64,000 nt of DNA from Deltaproteobacteria bacterium. Its GTDB lineage: Bacteria; Myxococcota_A; UBA9042. A program made the position numbers and the translations under genes. The notes below the pieces were generated by a model. The model was not told the DNA's origin. It worked only from the letters and a program-made list of their open reading frames with translations, and ran no database searches. Each line of letters opens with the position of its first letter. The first letter of the stretch is position 1. The DNA lies in the NCBI GenBank assembly GCA_020632665.1, contig JACKFC010000005.1, positions 139,658-203,657 of the forward strand, read 5' to 3'. Below, piece after piece: positions 19,451-27,663 of the stretch.

Positions 19451-20995
19451 ATGGATATCAAGGCGGCGATGCTCGACGCCGAAGAGCAGCGTCGACAGCA
19501 ACGCTGGCATCGACTCGGCTTGGTCGCCGCGCCGCTGCTCGCCGCTGCCGCGCTCCTGCTCGCGCCCGACAATATGAGCCCGCGCGCCGCGAGGCTGATG
19601 GCCGTGCTCGCGGCGACCTTCCCACTCTGGCTGACCGAGGCGTTGCCGGTCGGCGTCACGGCGCTCGCGGCGGCCTCTGCCGCGGTCGTCCTCGGCATCG
19701 CGGACACGCAGACGATCTTCGCGCCGTTCTCACATCCGACGATCTGGCTGCTGCTCGCCGCCTTCCTCTTCGGCGCGATCGCGCAGTGGCGTCAGCTCGA
19801 CCGGGTCTTCATCCTCGGCTTCTTCACCGCGCGGCGGACCCGGCTGCACGACCTCGGCACCGCGATCGCCGTTGCCGCTTTCGCGCTCTCGACCTGGCTG
19901 CCGAACCGCGCCTCGGTGGCCTTGCTCTCCTACGTCGTGACCGCGCAGGACGAACGTTTCGGCAAGAGCTTCCAGCGCTTGGGCCTCTCCAGCGTGGCCT
20001 TCGCCTCTGCCCTCGGCGGGCTGGTGCTGCCGATCGGTGCGCCGGCGAACCTCATCGCGATCGCGGCGTTGAGCCAATACGACGGCCGCGAGTTCCCCTT
20101 GCTCTATTGGACCCTCGTCGCGGCGCCGCTGGCGGCACTGCTCCTCGCGGCTTGGCTGGTCGTGGTCCGTGTCATTCTGGGGGCGGACGGCGCGCAGCTC
20201 GTCCACGGCGATCTCCGCGTCACCGAGCTGCCGCTCGGCGGCCACCGGAGGGTTCGCCCACCGACCACGAAGATGCTGCGCACCGCCGATTTGCCCGCCT
20301 TCGCGCTGGGCCTGGACCGCAGCCAATTCGCCCTCGCCGTGGTCCTCTGCGCGACGTTGCTGCTCTGGTCGGTGCCGGGCGTCATGCGGCTGCTCGGCCT
20401 GCAGTCTGCGGGGCTCGAAGCGGCCCTGGCGCCCGCTCCGGTGGCGTTGTTGTTGGTCGCGGTGCTCTTCGCCTTGCCCGCCGCGCGACGCAAGGACAGC
20501 GAAGCCAAGGCCGATCCGGTCGCCTCCTGGCAGGTCGCCGAGCGGATCGATTGGGACGTGATCCTGCTGGTCGGCTCGGCGCTGGCGCTCGGCCACCAGA
20601 CGATCGACACCGGCCTCTCGCATTGGCTCGGCGACCTCGCGACCCGCGGCCTGCGTGTGCAGAGCGTCACCGGTCTGACCTGGCTGCTCACCGGCCTCGC
20701 CCTGGTGATGACGCAGATCACCAGCGCCGCGGTGACGGCCGCCATCTGCGCGCCGCTGGCGGTCGTCATGGCGCAACAGACCGGGGCTTCGCCCGTCGCA
20801 CCGTGCCTGGCGGTGGGGATGGCGGCGAGCTTCGGCCTGATGTTGCCGATGTCGGACGAATGCAACCTGATCGTCTGGAAGACGGGGCGCTTCCACCGGA
20901 TGCAGCTCTTCAAGCGCGGCTTGGTCGGTCTGACCGCGGCGATCCTGACGATCCCGCCGTTGACCCTGCTGGCTGCCCGAATTCTCGGCGTCTGA
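19451..20995 (+). CDS. SLC13/DASS-family membrane transporter with altered SNT motifs
   Basis: A 514-residue polytopic permease of the divalent anion:sodium symporter type, which usually imports dicarboxylates, citrate or sulfate with sodium. Ten or more hydrophobic segments are visible. The GGLVLPIGAPANLIAI segment matches the family substrate loop. The two sodium-site SNT motifs are not intact: the first reads PNR (residues 151-153 in TWLPNRASVALL) and the second reads SAA (425-427 in QITSAAVTAAI). The substrate, or dependence on sodium, may therefore differ from that of characterised members. ATG 19451 has GCAGGAGGG upstream. It follows the zinc-ribbon gene by 20 bp on the same strand. Confidence 0.75.
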   Translation: MDIKAAMLDAEEQRRQQRWHRLGLVAAPLLAAAALLLAPDNMSPRAARLMAVLAATFPLWLTEALPVGVTALAAASAAVVLGIADTQTIFAPFSHPTIWLLLAAFLFGAIAQWRQLDRVFILGFFTARRTRLHDLGTAIAVAAFALSTWLPNRASVALLSYVVTAQDERFGKSFQRLGLSSVAFASALGGLVLPIGAPANLIAIAALSQYDGREFPLLYWTLVAAPLAALLLAAWLVVVRVILGADGAQLVHGDLRVTELPLGGHRRVRPPTTKMLRTADLPAFALGLDRSQFALAVVLCATLLLWSVPGVMRLLGLQSAGLEAALAPAPVALLLVAVLFALPAARRKDSEAKADPVASWQVAERIDWDVILLVGSALALGHQTIDTGLSHWLGDLATRGLRVQSVTGLTWLLTGLALVMTQITSAAVTAAICAPLAVVMAQQTGASPVAPCLAVGMAASFGLMLPMSDECNLIVWKTGRFHRMQLFKRGLVGLTAAILTIPPLTLLAARILGV

Positions 20996-21022
20996 GCGGC
21001 TGCGCCGCCCTGCGAGGGCCGG

Positions 21023-23017
21023 CTACTTGGCGCCGCCGCCGCCAACCACGAGGCGGGTCACGCCGACGTTGCCGGCTTCGTCGGTGGCCTGGATCAGCAG
21101 GGTGTGCGTGCCCTTGAGCAGATCCGGCGGCAGGCGCAGCTCGAAGGCCTCCTGCCCGCCGTCGAAGACGCCGTCCGCGGCGCCACAGAGCACCGTCGGC
21201 TCGCCGTCGAAGCTGACTTCGACCCGCACGATCCGGCTGCTGGCGTCGGTCGCGACGCCGGCGAGCGTGCCGTCCTTGACCTCGGCGACGACGGTCGGGC
21301 GGCCCTGGTCGACCAAGAATGGCTTGGAGATGCGCGCCACCACGTGCGATTCGGGCGGGGTATTGCTCTGTGCGTCGCTGGCCTCGACCCGGATCTCGTA
21401 CCAGCCGTCGGGCATATCCTTCGGCGAGAGGCCGAGCGAGGTCTTGGCGTAGAAGCGATCGTGCAGCATCAGCCACTGCGCGCTGCCGCGGCGGCGGTAG
21501 GTGACGACGTAGCCGAGCTTGTCGCCGTCCGGATCGCGGGCGCCCCAGTTGACCCGGAAGACCTTGCCCTTCTCCTCGTATTTGACCTCGAGGCGCTCGA
21601 TCTGCGGCTGCCGGTTGAGCAGCCGGCGATGCACGTGCAGCTCGCGCAGGCGGGCGTCCGGCGAAGCGAGCGTGACGCGGACCTGCAGCATCGTCGCCGC
21701 CGGCGATTGGATGCGATCGTTCTTCAGCGGCTGCCACGCGCTCCAGGTGTCGTTGGCCGGGTTGGAGAAGCCCGAGCGGGTCTCGACCAGGAGCTTGCCC
21801 TCACCGAGCGTCTCCAGCCGACCCCAACGCGCGACGCCCGAGGCGAGCAAGACCTCGCTGGTGAACGCCGCCCGCGCCGAGGGCCCGCCGACGCGATAGA
21901 CCGCGGCGCTGCGGCCGGTGAAGAGCGTGGTCGGGCCCTTCGGACCCATCTCGACGCCGAGAACCGCGCCTTCGTCGAGGTCGAAGAGGGTCGTCACGTC
22001 GCCGTGCAGATCGCCGACCAGGACGCGACCACCGCGCGCCGCGCCGACCACCACGCCCTGACCGGACGCGCCGATCTGGCTGAGCAGGCCGACCGGTGAG
22101 CCGAAGAGTTGATAGAGCTGGCCATCGTCGTGCCGCGCCCAGACGGCGCCCTTGCCGCCACCTCCGCTGGCCTTCTTCGCGCGGGCCTTGGTGGCGCGCT
22201 TCTCTTTGTCTTTGCCCGGCCGGTCCGGCGTGGCGCGCAGCTGCTGCAGCTTGACCACATCCGGGTTGCCGTTGATCGCGACGAAGAGGCGGTCGCCCAG
22301 CCGCGCGATGCTGCGGACCTCGGCGCCGGGGAACGAGGCGATGGCCTGCGCTTTGCCCTCGGCTTGCACCCGGATCAGCATCGGGCTGCCGGCGGTGCCG
22401 ACCAGGACCGCGCCCTTGTCCTCGAACAGGACCAGCGCGTGCTCGGTGTCGGTCTCGGCCCAGACGCGGGCCTTCTTGCTGCCGGTGTCGATGGCGAAGA
22501 CCTTGCCGCCAGGGCCGGTCGCCGCGAGCAGCTCGCCGCCGTGACGGAGCAGCGCCCAGACGTGCTGCACGTCCGGCAGGGTGACCAAGGTCTCGGTCTT
22601 GCCGCCGGCGTCGACGTGCAGGATCTCGCCCTTGCCGACCAAGCCGGCGTAGATGCCGCCGCGGCCGTCGCTGACCATCGAGCCGACCAACGCGGCCGGG
22701 ACCTGCGCGACCTCGCGGGCCTTGTCGCCCTCGACCACGAAGATCCGGCCTTCGACGCCGGTGCCGAGCCAGAGCCGCTTGCCGTCGCGGACCCAGCAGT
22801 GGATCAGCTCGGCGTCGACCTCGGTGCGGGTCAGCCCAGGCGCGACGGTCAGGCCGTCGTGCGGGTGCAGGGCGAGGCCATCGAGGTCGCCCTTGGCGAA
22901 GTCGTCGCCACTGACGAAGGACCAAGCCTTCGGCTCACTGGCGGAGGCGTGCAGCGGCGCCGCGCAGAGGGCGAGCGCCAGCAGGAGCAGGGGGAATCGG
23001 TGCGGATTGCGCGTCAT
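21023..23017 (-). CDS. exported propeller-plus-beta-sandwich protein, partner of the S55 protease
   Basis: A 664-residue secreted protein with a signal peptide ending near residue 27 (PLHASASEP). Residues ~60-410 are repeated blade-like units (LWLGTGVEGRIFVVEGDKA; ELLAATGPGGKVFAIDTG; RSAAVYRVGG) resembling a seven-bladed propeller, interrupted by a Lys/Gly-rich linker (KDKEKRATKARAKKASGGGG). The C-terminal part looks like fibronectin III or Ig modules (LGYVVTYRRRGSAQWLML; GWYEIRVEASDAQSNTPPES). No catalytic residues are recognised. It begins 16 bp after the S55 protease stop, with GAGAAGG in that gap, so both come from one message. It may be a substrate-recognition or signal-sensing partner; this is inference from context. 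Confidence 0.72.
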   Translation of the reverse strand: MTRNPHRFPLLLLALALCAAPLHASASEPKAWSFVSGDDFAKGDLDGLALHPHDGLTVAPGLTRTEVDAELIHCWVRDGKRLWLGTGVEGRIFVVEGDKAREVAQVPAALVGSMVSDGRGGIYAGLVGKGEILHVDAGGKTETLVTLPDVQHVWALLRHGGELLAATGPGGKVFAIDTGSKKARVWAETDTEHALVLFEDKGAVLVGTAGSPMLIRVQAEGKAQAIASFPGAEVRSIARLGDRLFVAINGNPDVVKLQQLRATPDRPGKDKEKRATKARAKKASGGGGKGAVWARHDDGQLYQLFGSPVGLLSQIGASGQGVVVGAARGGRVLVGDLHGDVTTLFDLDEGAVLGVEMGPKGPTTLFTGRSAAVYRVGGPSARAAFTSEVLLASGVARWGRLETLGEGKLLVETRSGFSNPANDTWSAWQPLKNDRIQSPAATMLQVRVTLASPDARLRELHVHRRLLNRQPQIERLEVKYEEKGKVFRVNWGARDPDGDKLGYVVTYRRRGSAQWLMLHDRFYAKTSLGLSPKDMPDGWYEIRVEASDAQSNTPPESHVVARISKPFLVDQGRPTVVAEVKDGTLAGVATDASSRIVRVEVSFDGEPTVLCGAADGVFDGGQEAFELRLPPDLLKGTHTLLIQATDEAGNVGVTRLVVGGGGAK

Positions 23018-23033
23018 GTCGACCTTCTCGGCG

Positions 23034-24887
23034 TTAGGGTTCGCGGACCTCGACCTTCATCGTCCCGGAGCCGTTGATCGCCCAGGGCAGGTCTTTGGTG
23101 ATGCGGATGGTTTCGTGGCCACGGCGAACCTTGCGGCCGTGTCCGGAGAGCTCGTCGAGCACGCCCATGGGCAGCTCGGTCAGGCGGGCGCCGCGGATCA
23201 TCCAGCTGCGATCCGGCAGCTTGATCACGATGGCGAGGCGGTCGTGCGGCTGGTAGTCGCGGACCGAGCGGAGGATATCGTCGACGTCGTGTGGCTCGGG
23301 CCGCTCCGGCGGGCGGTCGGCGGCGGGGCCGAACCAGATGTCGATCTTCTCGCCGGCAAGCTCGCGGGGCAGGGCGGGGATCTCGACGTCGACCGTCTTG
23401 TGGCCCTCGTTCGGCTTGACGAAGCCGAGGCGGAGCTTGATCGGGCGGCCGACCACGGCCTTCTCGCCGGGAATCCGGGCCGACTCGAGGAAGACGAGAT
23501 CGCGGGCCTCGTCGACCTCGAGCTCGCATTGCACCGCCTTCGGGCGCAAACGCTCGAAGCCGTTCCAGACCAGCGCCTTGAGCAGGCCCATCGCCAGGCC
23601 GCGGACTTCCATCAGCCGGGCGGTGCCGTCGAGGCTGACGAAGCGGTCCTCGATCACGACCGGATCGCGGCCCTCGAGCTCGACCGTCAGCTTCATTTTC
23701 ACGCTGGCGGCGTCGGCGGTCGGCTCGCTGACCTTGAGCGCGTTGGCCAGGACCATCGCCCCGGCGAGCGGCAGGAAGCGCGGCTGATCGGTGACCTCGA
23801 CGTTCCAAGTCTTTTCGGTGCCGATCCCCTTGCCGCGAACCCGGATCTGCATCGGCACCCAGGTCGCCTTCGGGCCCATCCGGCCGGCGACGGCGGCCTG
23901 ACGGTCGATGTCGAGGACGCCGATATCGGAGGTCGGCACGGCCATTTTGAACGAGTTGACCTGGCTTGCGAGGATCCACATCACGTGCGCGCCGCCCACC
24001 GGCAGGTGGATCTGGCCGACGCCCTGGAAGGGGTGGCCGAAGGCGATGAAGCGATCGTCACGGACCCAGGTCACCGTGCCGACGCCGGCGAGGCTCATGT
24101 CGCCGCGCGCGATGACCAGCGAGATCGCCGAGCCCGGCTCGAAGGGGCGCGGCTTCATGTCGACGAAACCCGAGCCGCCGCCGGCGACCGAGACCGGGCC
24201 GAGCCCCGCGCCTTCGAATTCGGCCGAGAACTCCTTCACCACCTCGGGGTGAAAGCCCGACGCCGAGATCGGCACGGCCAGCGGGCGCAGGCCGGCGACG
24301 TCGACCCCGGCGACGGCTCGGGGCGCCCCCGGTCGAGCGGCAACTGCGGCGCCGGCGTCGGCGCGCCGAACGCCAGCCGCCTTCTTGCCCGGGGCCGGCA
24401 GGATCCGCTGGTTTTCCGGGCCTGGACGCAGCGGCCGGTCGAGCTCGGGCAGCATATCCGCGATCGGGGTGACGCCGGCGATCGGATCCTTGTTGAAGGG
24501 GAAGGCATAGGCGATGGCGCCGATCATCAGGTCGCCGCGCTTCGGATCGGTGACGTAGACCGGGCTGCCGCTCATGCCGGCGACCACGCCCGAATGCTCC
24601 AGCCCCAGGCCGGCGCAGCGGACGAGGATCATGTCTTGATCGGGCAGCTTGTTGTGCAGCACGCCGATGACCTCGATCTCGAAACGCTCGATCTTCTGGC
24701 CGCGCACGACCGTCAGGCCGTAGCCCTTCATGCCGGGCAGCAAGTCGCGGCTGCCGAGCATCGGCGGGGCCTTGCCCTTGCTCGGACGCGCCACCGCTTC
24801 GGGGCTCGTGGCCCAGGCGGCGGCGAGCAGGAGCAGCGGCAGTGAGAGCCGCCGCACGTGCCGGCCGAGGTCGTTGGTTCGTCGCAT
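23034..24887 (-). CDS. SpoIVB-like S55 peptidase domain protein
   Basis: A 617-residue exported protein with a signal peptide to about residue 34. The S55 domain carries GMKGYGLTVVRGQ, then VVAGMSGSPVYV with the presumed nucleophile Ser106, then IGAIAYAFPFNKDPIAGVTP, as in SpoIVB and its deltaproteobacterial relatives. In Bacillus, SpoIVB cleaves SpoIVFA to trigger site-2 proteolysis; no such target gene lies here and this organism need not sporulate. The C-terminal ~350 residues are beta-rich and unassigned. ATG 24887 has GGAG six bases upstream; in-frame starts further up lack a ribosome site. It is first gene of a two-gene operon with the propeller protein and divergent from the glutamine amidotransferase. 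Confidence 0.85.
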   Translation of the reverse strand: MRRTNDLGRHVRRLSLPLLLLAAAWATSPEAVARPSKGKAPPMLGSRDLLPGMKGYGLTVVRGQKIERFEIEVIGVLHNKLPDQDMILVRCAGLGLEHSGVVAGMSGSPVYVTDPKRGDLMIGAIAYAFPFNKDPIAGVTPIADMLPELDRPLRPGPENQRILPAPGKKAAGVRRADAGAAVAARPGAPRAVAGVDVAGLRPLAVPISASGFHPEVVKEFSAEFEGAGLGPVSVAGGGSGFVDMKPRPFEPGSAISLVIARGDMSLAGVGTVTWVRDDRFIAFGHPFQGVGQIHLPVGGAHVMWILASQVNSFKMAVPTSDIGVLDIDRQAAVAGRMGPKATWVPMQIRVRGKGIGTEKTWNVEVTDQPRFLPLAGAMVLANALKVSEPTADAASVKMKLTVELEGRDPVVIEDRFVSLDGTARLMEVRGLAMGLLKALVWNGFERLRPKAVQCELEVDEARDLVFLESARIPGEKAVVGRPIKLRLGFVKPNEGHKTVDVEIPALPRELAGEKIDIWFGPAADRPPERPEPHDVDDILRSVRDYQPHDRLAIVIKLPDRSWMIRGARLTELPMGVLDELSGHGRKVRRGHETIRITKDLPWAINGSGTMKVEVREP

Positions 24888-25018
24888 CAGGGGCTCCGTC
24901 TTCCGAGCCGCGGGGGCGCGGGTCGTCGGAGTGTGCAACAGCAGAGGCGGCTTTGAAATGCCCGGTCGAGCGGGCATCATGCGCGCCGGCGTCGGTCGGC
25001 GACGCGACAGGACCAGCC

Positions 25019-25798
25019 GTGCGCCCCACCGTCCATCGTCCCTTCCTATTGTTGCAGGCGCGTGATCACGACGATCCGATGCTCGAGCACGAGCGCTTGT
25101 GCTTTCGCGACACCATGGGATTGCGCGACGAAGATCTCTTCGCGGTCAACGCCACCGAGCGGCTGCCGACGCGACACGAGCTGGCGACCTCCTGCGCCGT
25201 GTTGGTCGGCGGCTCGGGCGATTATTCGGTGCTCGACGCACACGATTGGATTCGCGATCTCGTCACCTTCACCCGCGACGAGCTCGTGCTGCGCGGCAAG
25301 CCGACCTTCGCCAGCTGCTTCGGGTTCCAGATCTTGGTGCTGGCGATCGGCGGCGACATGATCCGCGACCCCGAGAAGATGGAGATGGGGACCTACGGCG
25401 TCGCGCTGACGCCGGCCGCGGCGAGCGATCCGCTCTTCGCCGCGCTGCCCGCGGCGTTCGATACCCAGGTCGGCCACAAGGATCGCGCCTCGCGGCTTCC
25501 GGACGGGGTCCACGTCTTCGCCGGCTCGACGCTGTGCCCGATGCACGCGTTTCGCGTCGGCGCCTTGCCGATCTGGGCGACGCAATTTCATCCCGAACTC
25601 GATCATCGCACCCTGCGCGCGCGCTATCTGCGCTACCGTGCGCTCTACGAGCCCGAGGCTCACCGCGGCGATCCCGAAGGTGCCGAGGACGCGTTCCTGC
25701 GCGCGCTGCGCCCGAGCGAAGAGGCTTCGGCCCTGCTCGAGCTCTTCGCCCGCTGGGTGGCCCACCACGAGGAGGAGCTCGCCGCGCGCGGGCTGTGA
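25019..25798 (+). CDS. class I glutamine amidotransferase-like protein
   Basis: A 259-residue stand-alone GATase resembling the amidotransferase domain of GMP synthase and YfeJ-like proteins. The nucleophile elbow is ASCFGFQ with Cys100. The catalytic His191 and Glu193 are in TQFHPE, and an acceptor-like segment VGHKDRASRLPDG precedes them. The family hydrolyses glutamine to supply ammonia, but no synthase partner is adjacent, so the acceptor is unknown. GTG 25019 is preferred because residues 6-22 (HRPFLLLQARDHDDPM) match the family beta-1 strand. The Ser/Thr kinase starts eight bases after this stop, so the two are likely cotranscribed. Confidence 0.82.
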   Translation: MRPTVHRPFLLLQARDHDDPMLEHERLCFRDTMGLRDEDLFAVNATERLPTRHELATSCAVLVGGSGDYSVLDAHDWIRDLVTFTRDELVLRGKPTFASCFGFQILVLAIGGDMIRDPEKMEMGTYGVALTPAAASDPLFAALPAAFDTQVGHKDRASRLPDGVHVFAGSTLCPMHAFRVGALPIWATQFHPELDHRTLRARYLRYRALYEPEAHRGDPEGAEDAFLRALRPSEEASALLELFARWVAHHEEELAARGL

Positions 25799-25806
25799 GC
25801 AGAGCG

Positions 25807-27642
25807 ATGAGCGAGACGCGCACCTGCCCCTCCTGTGGCCGCGAGACCGACGCGCCGTATTGCGCCCACGACGGCACCGCGACGATCGTCCGCGGCGCTG
25901 CTGGAGCCGCGGCGATCGGGCCGGGCACGGTGCTCGGCGGGCGCTACCGGGTCACCCGTGAGCTCGGCCGCGGCGGCTATGGCGCCGTCTACGCCGCCGA
26001 ACACACAGGGACCGGCCAGCCCGTCGCGCTGAAGGTGCTCAAGGCCGGCGACGGCGTCGGCATCGAGGGGATCCGTCGCTTTCACAAGGAGGCGTCGGTC
26101 ACCGCCGCGCTGCGTCACCCCAACACCGTGCGGGTCTTCGACGTCGGGCAGGCCGAAGGTGGCGCGCTCTACCTCGCGATGGAGCATCTGCACGGCAGCA
26201 CACTCGAGGAAGAGCTACGCGCGTTGGCCGAGCAGGGCGAAGTCTACGGTGAGAAGGCGGCGCTTCGGGTCGCCGAGGGCGTGCTGCGCAGCCTGCAGGA
26301 GGCGCACGGCGCGGGCCTGGTCCACCGCGATCTGAAGCCCGGCAATATCATGTTGGCCGACGTCGGCGAGGACGAGCCGCAGGTCAAGGTGCTCGACTTC
26401 GGCATCGCGCGGACCCGCGACTCTTCCCTCACCGACGAGGGCACCGCGCTCGGAACGCCGGCGTATATGAGCCCCGAGCAATGCATGGGTGCCGCGCTCG
26501 ACGGCCGCTCGGACCTCTACAGCTTGGGCGTCATCCTCTATCGCGCGGTGGCCGGGCGCTGCCCCTTCGAGGACGGCAACCCGCTGACGGTGATGTATCA
26601 GGCGACGCACGTCCCGGCGCCGTCCCTCGCAGAGCTTTCGCGTTGCGACGTCTCGCCCGGCTATGTGCAATTGACCCACCGCGCGCTGGAAAAGAAGGCC
26701 GATGATCGCTTCGCCGACGCGCGCGCCATGCGTGAGGCCGTCCTCGCGGTGGCGCAGGGTCTGCCGCTGCCCGAGCCGCCGGCCCCCGAGCCGCCGCCCC
26801 CCGAGACGGAGGTCCTCGAAGCGATCGAGTCCGATCCCAGCCTCACCGCGCCGTACCACGTCGCTGTGGCGCAGACGCCGGCGCCGCAGCCGATCGCCGA
26901 CGCCGCCGACGCGGAGGCCGGTGGGCCGCCCTCGGAGACGTCGGTCGTGCCGCGGCAGGTCAACGCCAGCTACGAGCCGGGCGTGGCGCCGAAGCGCGGC
27001 CCGCCGGTGGTCGGCCTGGCGGTGGGCTTGGTGTTGCTGATCGCGATCGGCATCGGCCTCGCCCTGCGCGGCGGCGACGACGGCGCTGCGGCGGAGCCCA
27101 CAGCCCTGGCCGAGGGCGACGCCGCGGAGGCGATCGCGGTTCCCGCGGCCGAAGATGCCGGCACGGGGGCGGAAGCCAACGTGGCCGCCGATGCAGGAAC
27201 AGAGGCGCCCACCGTGGACGCCGCCACCAACGAAGAGACGGCCAAGGCCGCGCCAGAGGTCGCCACAGACGCGGCGGCGGTAGCTACGCCGCCATCGGCC
27301 GATGCCGGTGCGACGGCGCCTCCTGCGGCGGCTGGTCCGGCGGCTGGTGCGGCGCAGAAGGCCGGGCAGGGCGGCACGGCCGGCGCTGGCGGCAAGACCG
27401 GTGGCAGCCGTCCATCTGGCACGGCCGGCGGCGGCAAGGCCGAACCGCCGCGCCCCGGCAGTGACCGCAAGCGCAAGGGCGGCGCAGGCCCGCGCCCCGC
27501 AGCCAAGCCCGGCACCGGCTTCGAACTCGAAGGCGAGGCGCCGCCGGGGCCGAAACCTCCGGTCGCGGCACCGGCCAAGCCTGCCGAGCCCAAGCCGACC
27601 GAGCCCAAGCCGAAGCCCGAACGACCCAAGCTCCTCGATTGA
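25807..27642 (+). CDS. eukaryotic-type Ser/Thr protein kinase with N-terminal zinc ribbon and one TM segment
   Basis: A 611-residue membrane kinase. Residues 7-21 are a small zinc ribbon (CPSCGRETDAPYCAH). The kinase domain spans about 45-315: glycine loop GRGGYGAVY at 54-62, ATP-binding Lys76, catalytic HRDLKPGN with Asp175, DFG with Asp197, and GTPAYMSPEQ in the activation segment. A single transmembrane helix lies at about 401-421, and the remaining ~190 residues outside are Ala/Pro/Lys-rich and of low complexity. The layout is that of Myxococcota Hanks-type kinases; substrates are unknown. ATG 25807 gives an 8-bp gap after the GATase gene. The low-complexity tail has no recognisable ligand-binding domain. 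Confidence 0.92.
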   Translation: MSETRTCPSCGRETDAPYCAHDGTATIVRGAAGAAAIGPGTVLGGRYRVTRELGRGGYGAVYAAEHTGTGQPVALKVLKAGDGVGIEGIRRFHKEASVTAALRHPNTVRVFDVGQAEGGALYLAMEHLHGSTLEEELRALAEQGEVYGEKAALRVAEGVLRSLQEAHGAGLVHRDLKPGNIMLADVGEDEPQVKVLDFGIARTRDSSLTDEGTALGTPAYMSPEQCMGAALDGRSDLYSLGVILYRAVAGRCPFEDGNPLTVMYQATHVPAPSLAELSRCDVSPGYVQLTHRALEKKADDRFADARAMREAVLAVAQGLPLPEPPAPEPPPPETEVLEAIESDPSLTAPYHVAVAQTPAPQPIADAADAEAGGPPSETSVVPRQVNASYEPGVAPKRGPPVVGLAVGLVLLIAIGIGLALRGGDDGAAAEPTALAEGDAAEAIAVPAAEDAGTGAEANVAADAGTEAPTVDAATNEETAKAAPEVATDAAAVATPPSADAGATAPPAAAGPAAGAAQKAGQGGTAGAGGKTGGSRPSGTAGGGKAEPPRPGSDRKRKGGAGPRPAAKPGTGFELEGEAPPGPKPPVAAPAKPAEPKPTEPKPKPERPKLLD

Positions 27643-27663
27643 ACGCGGCGTTGCTGCGCCGGA

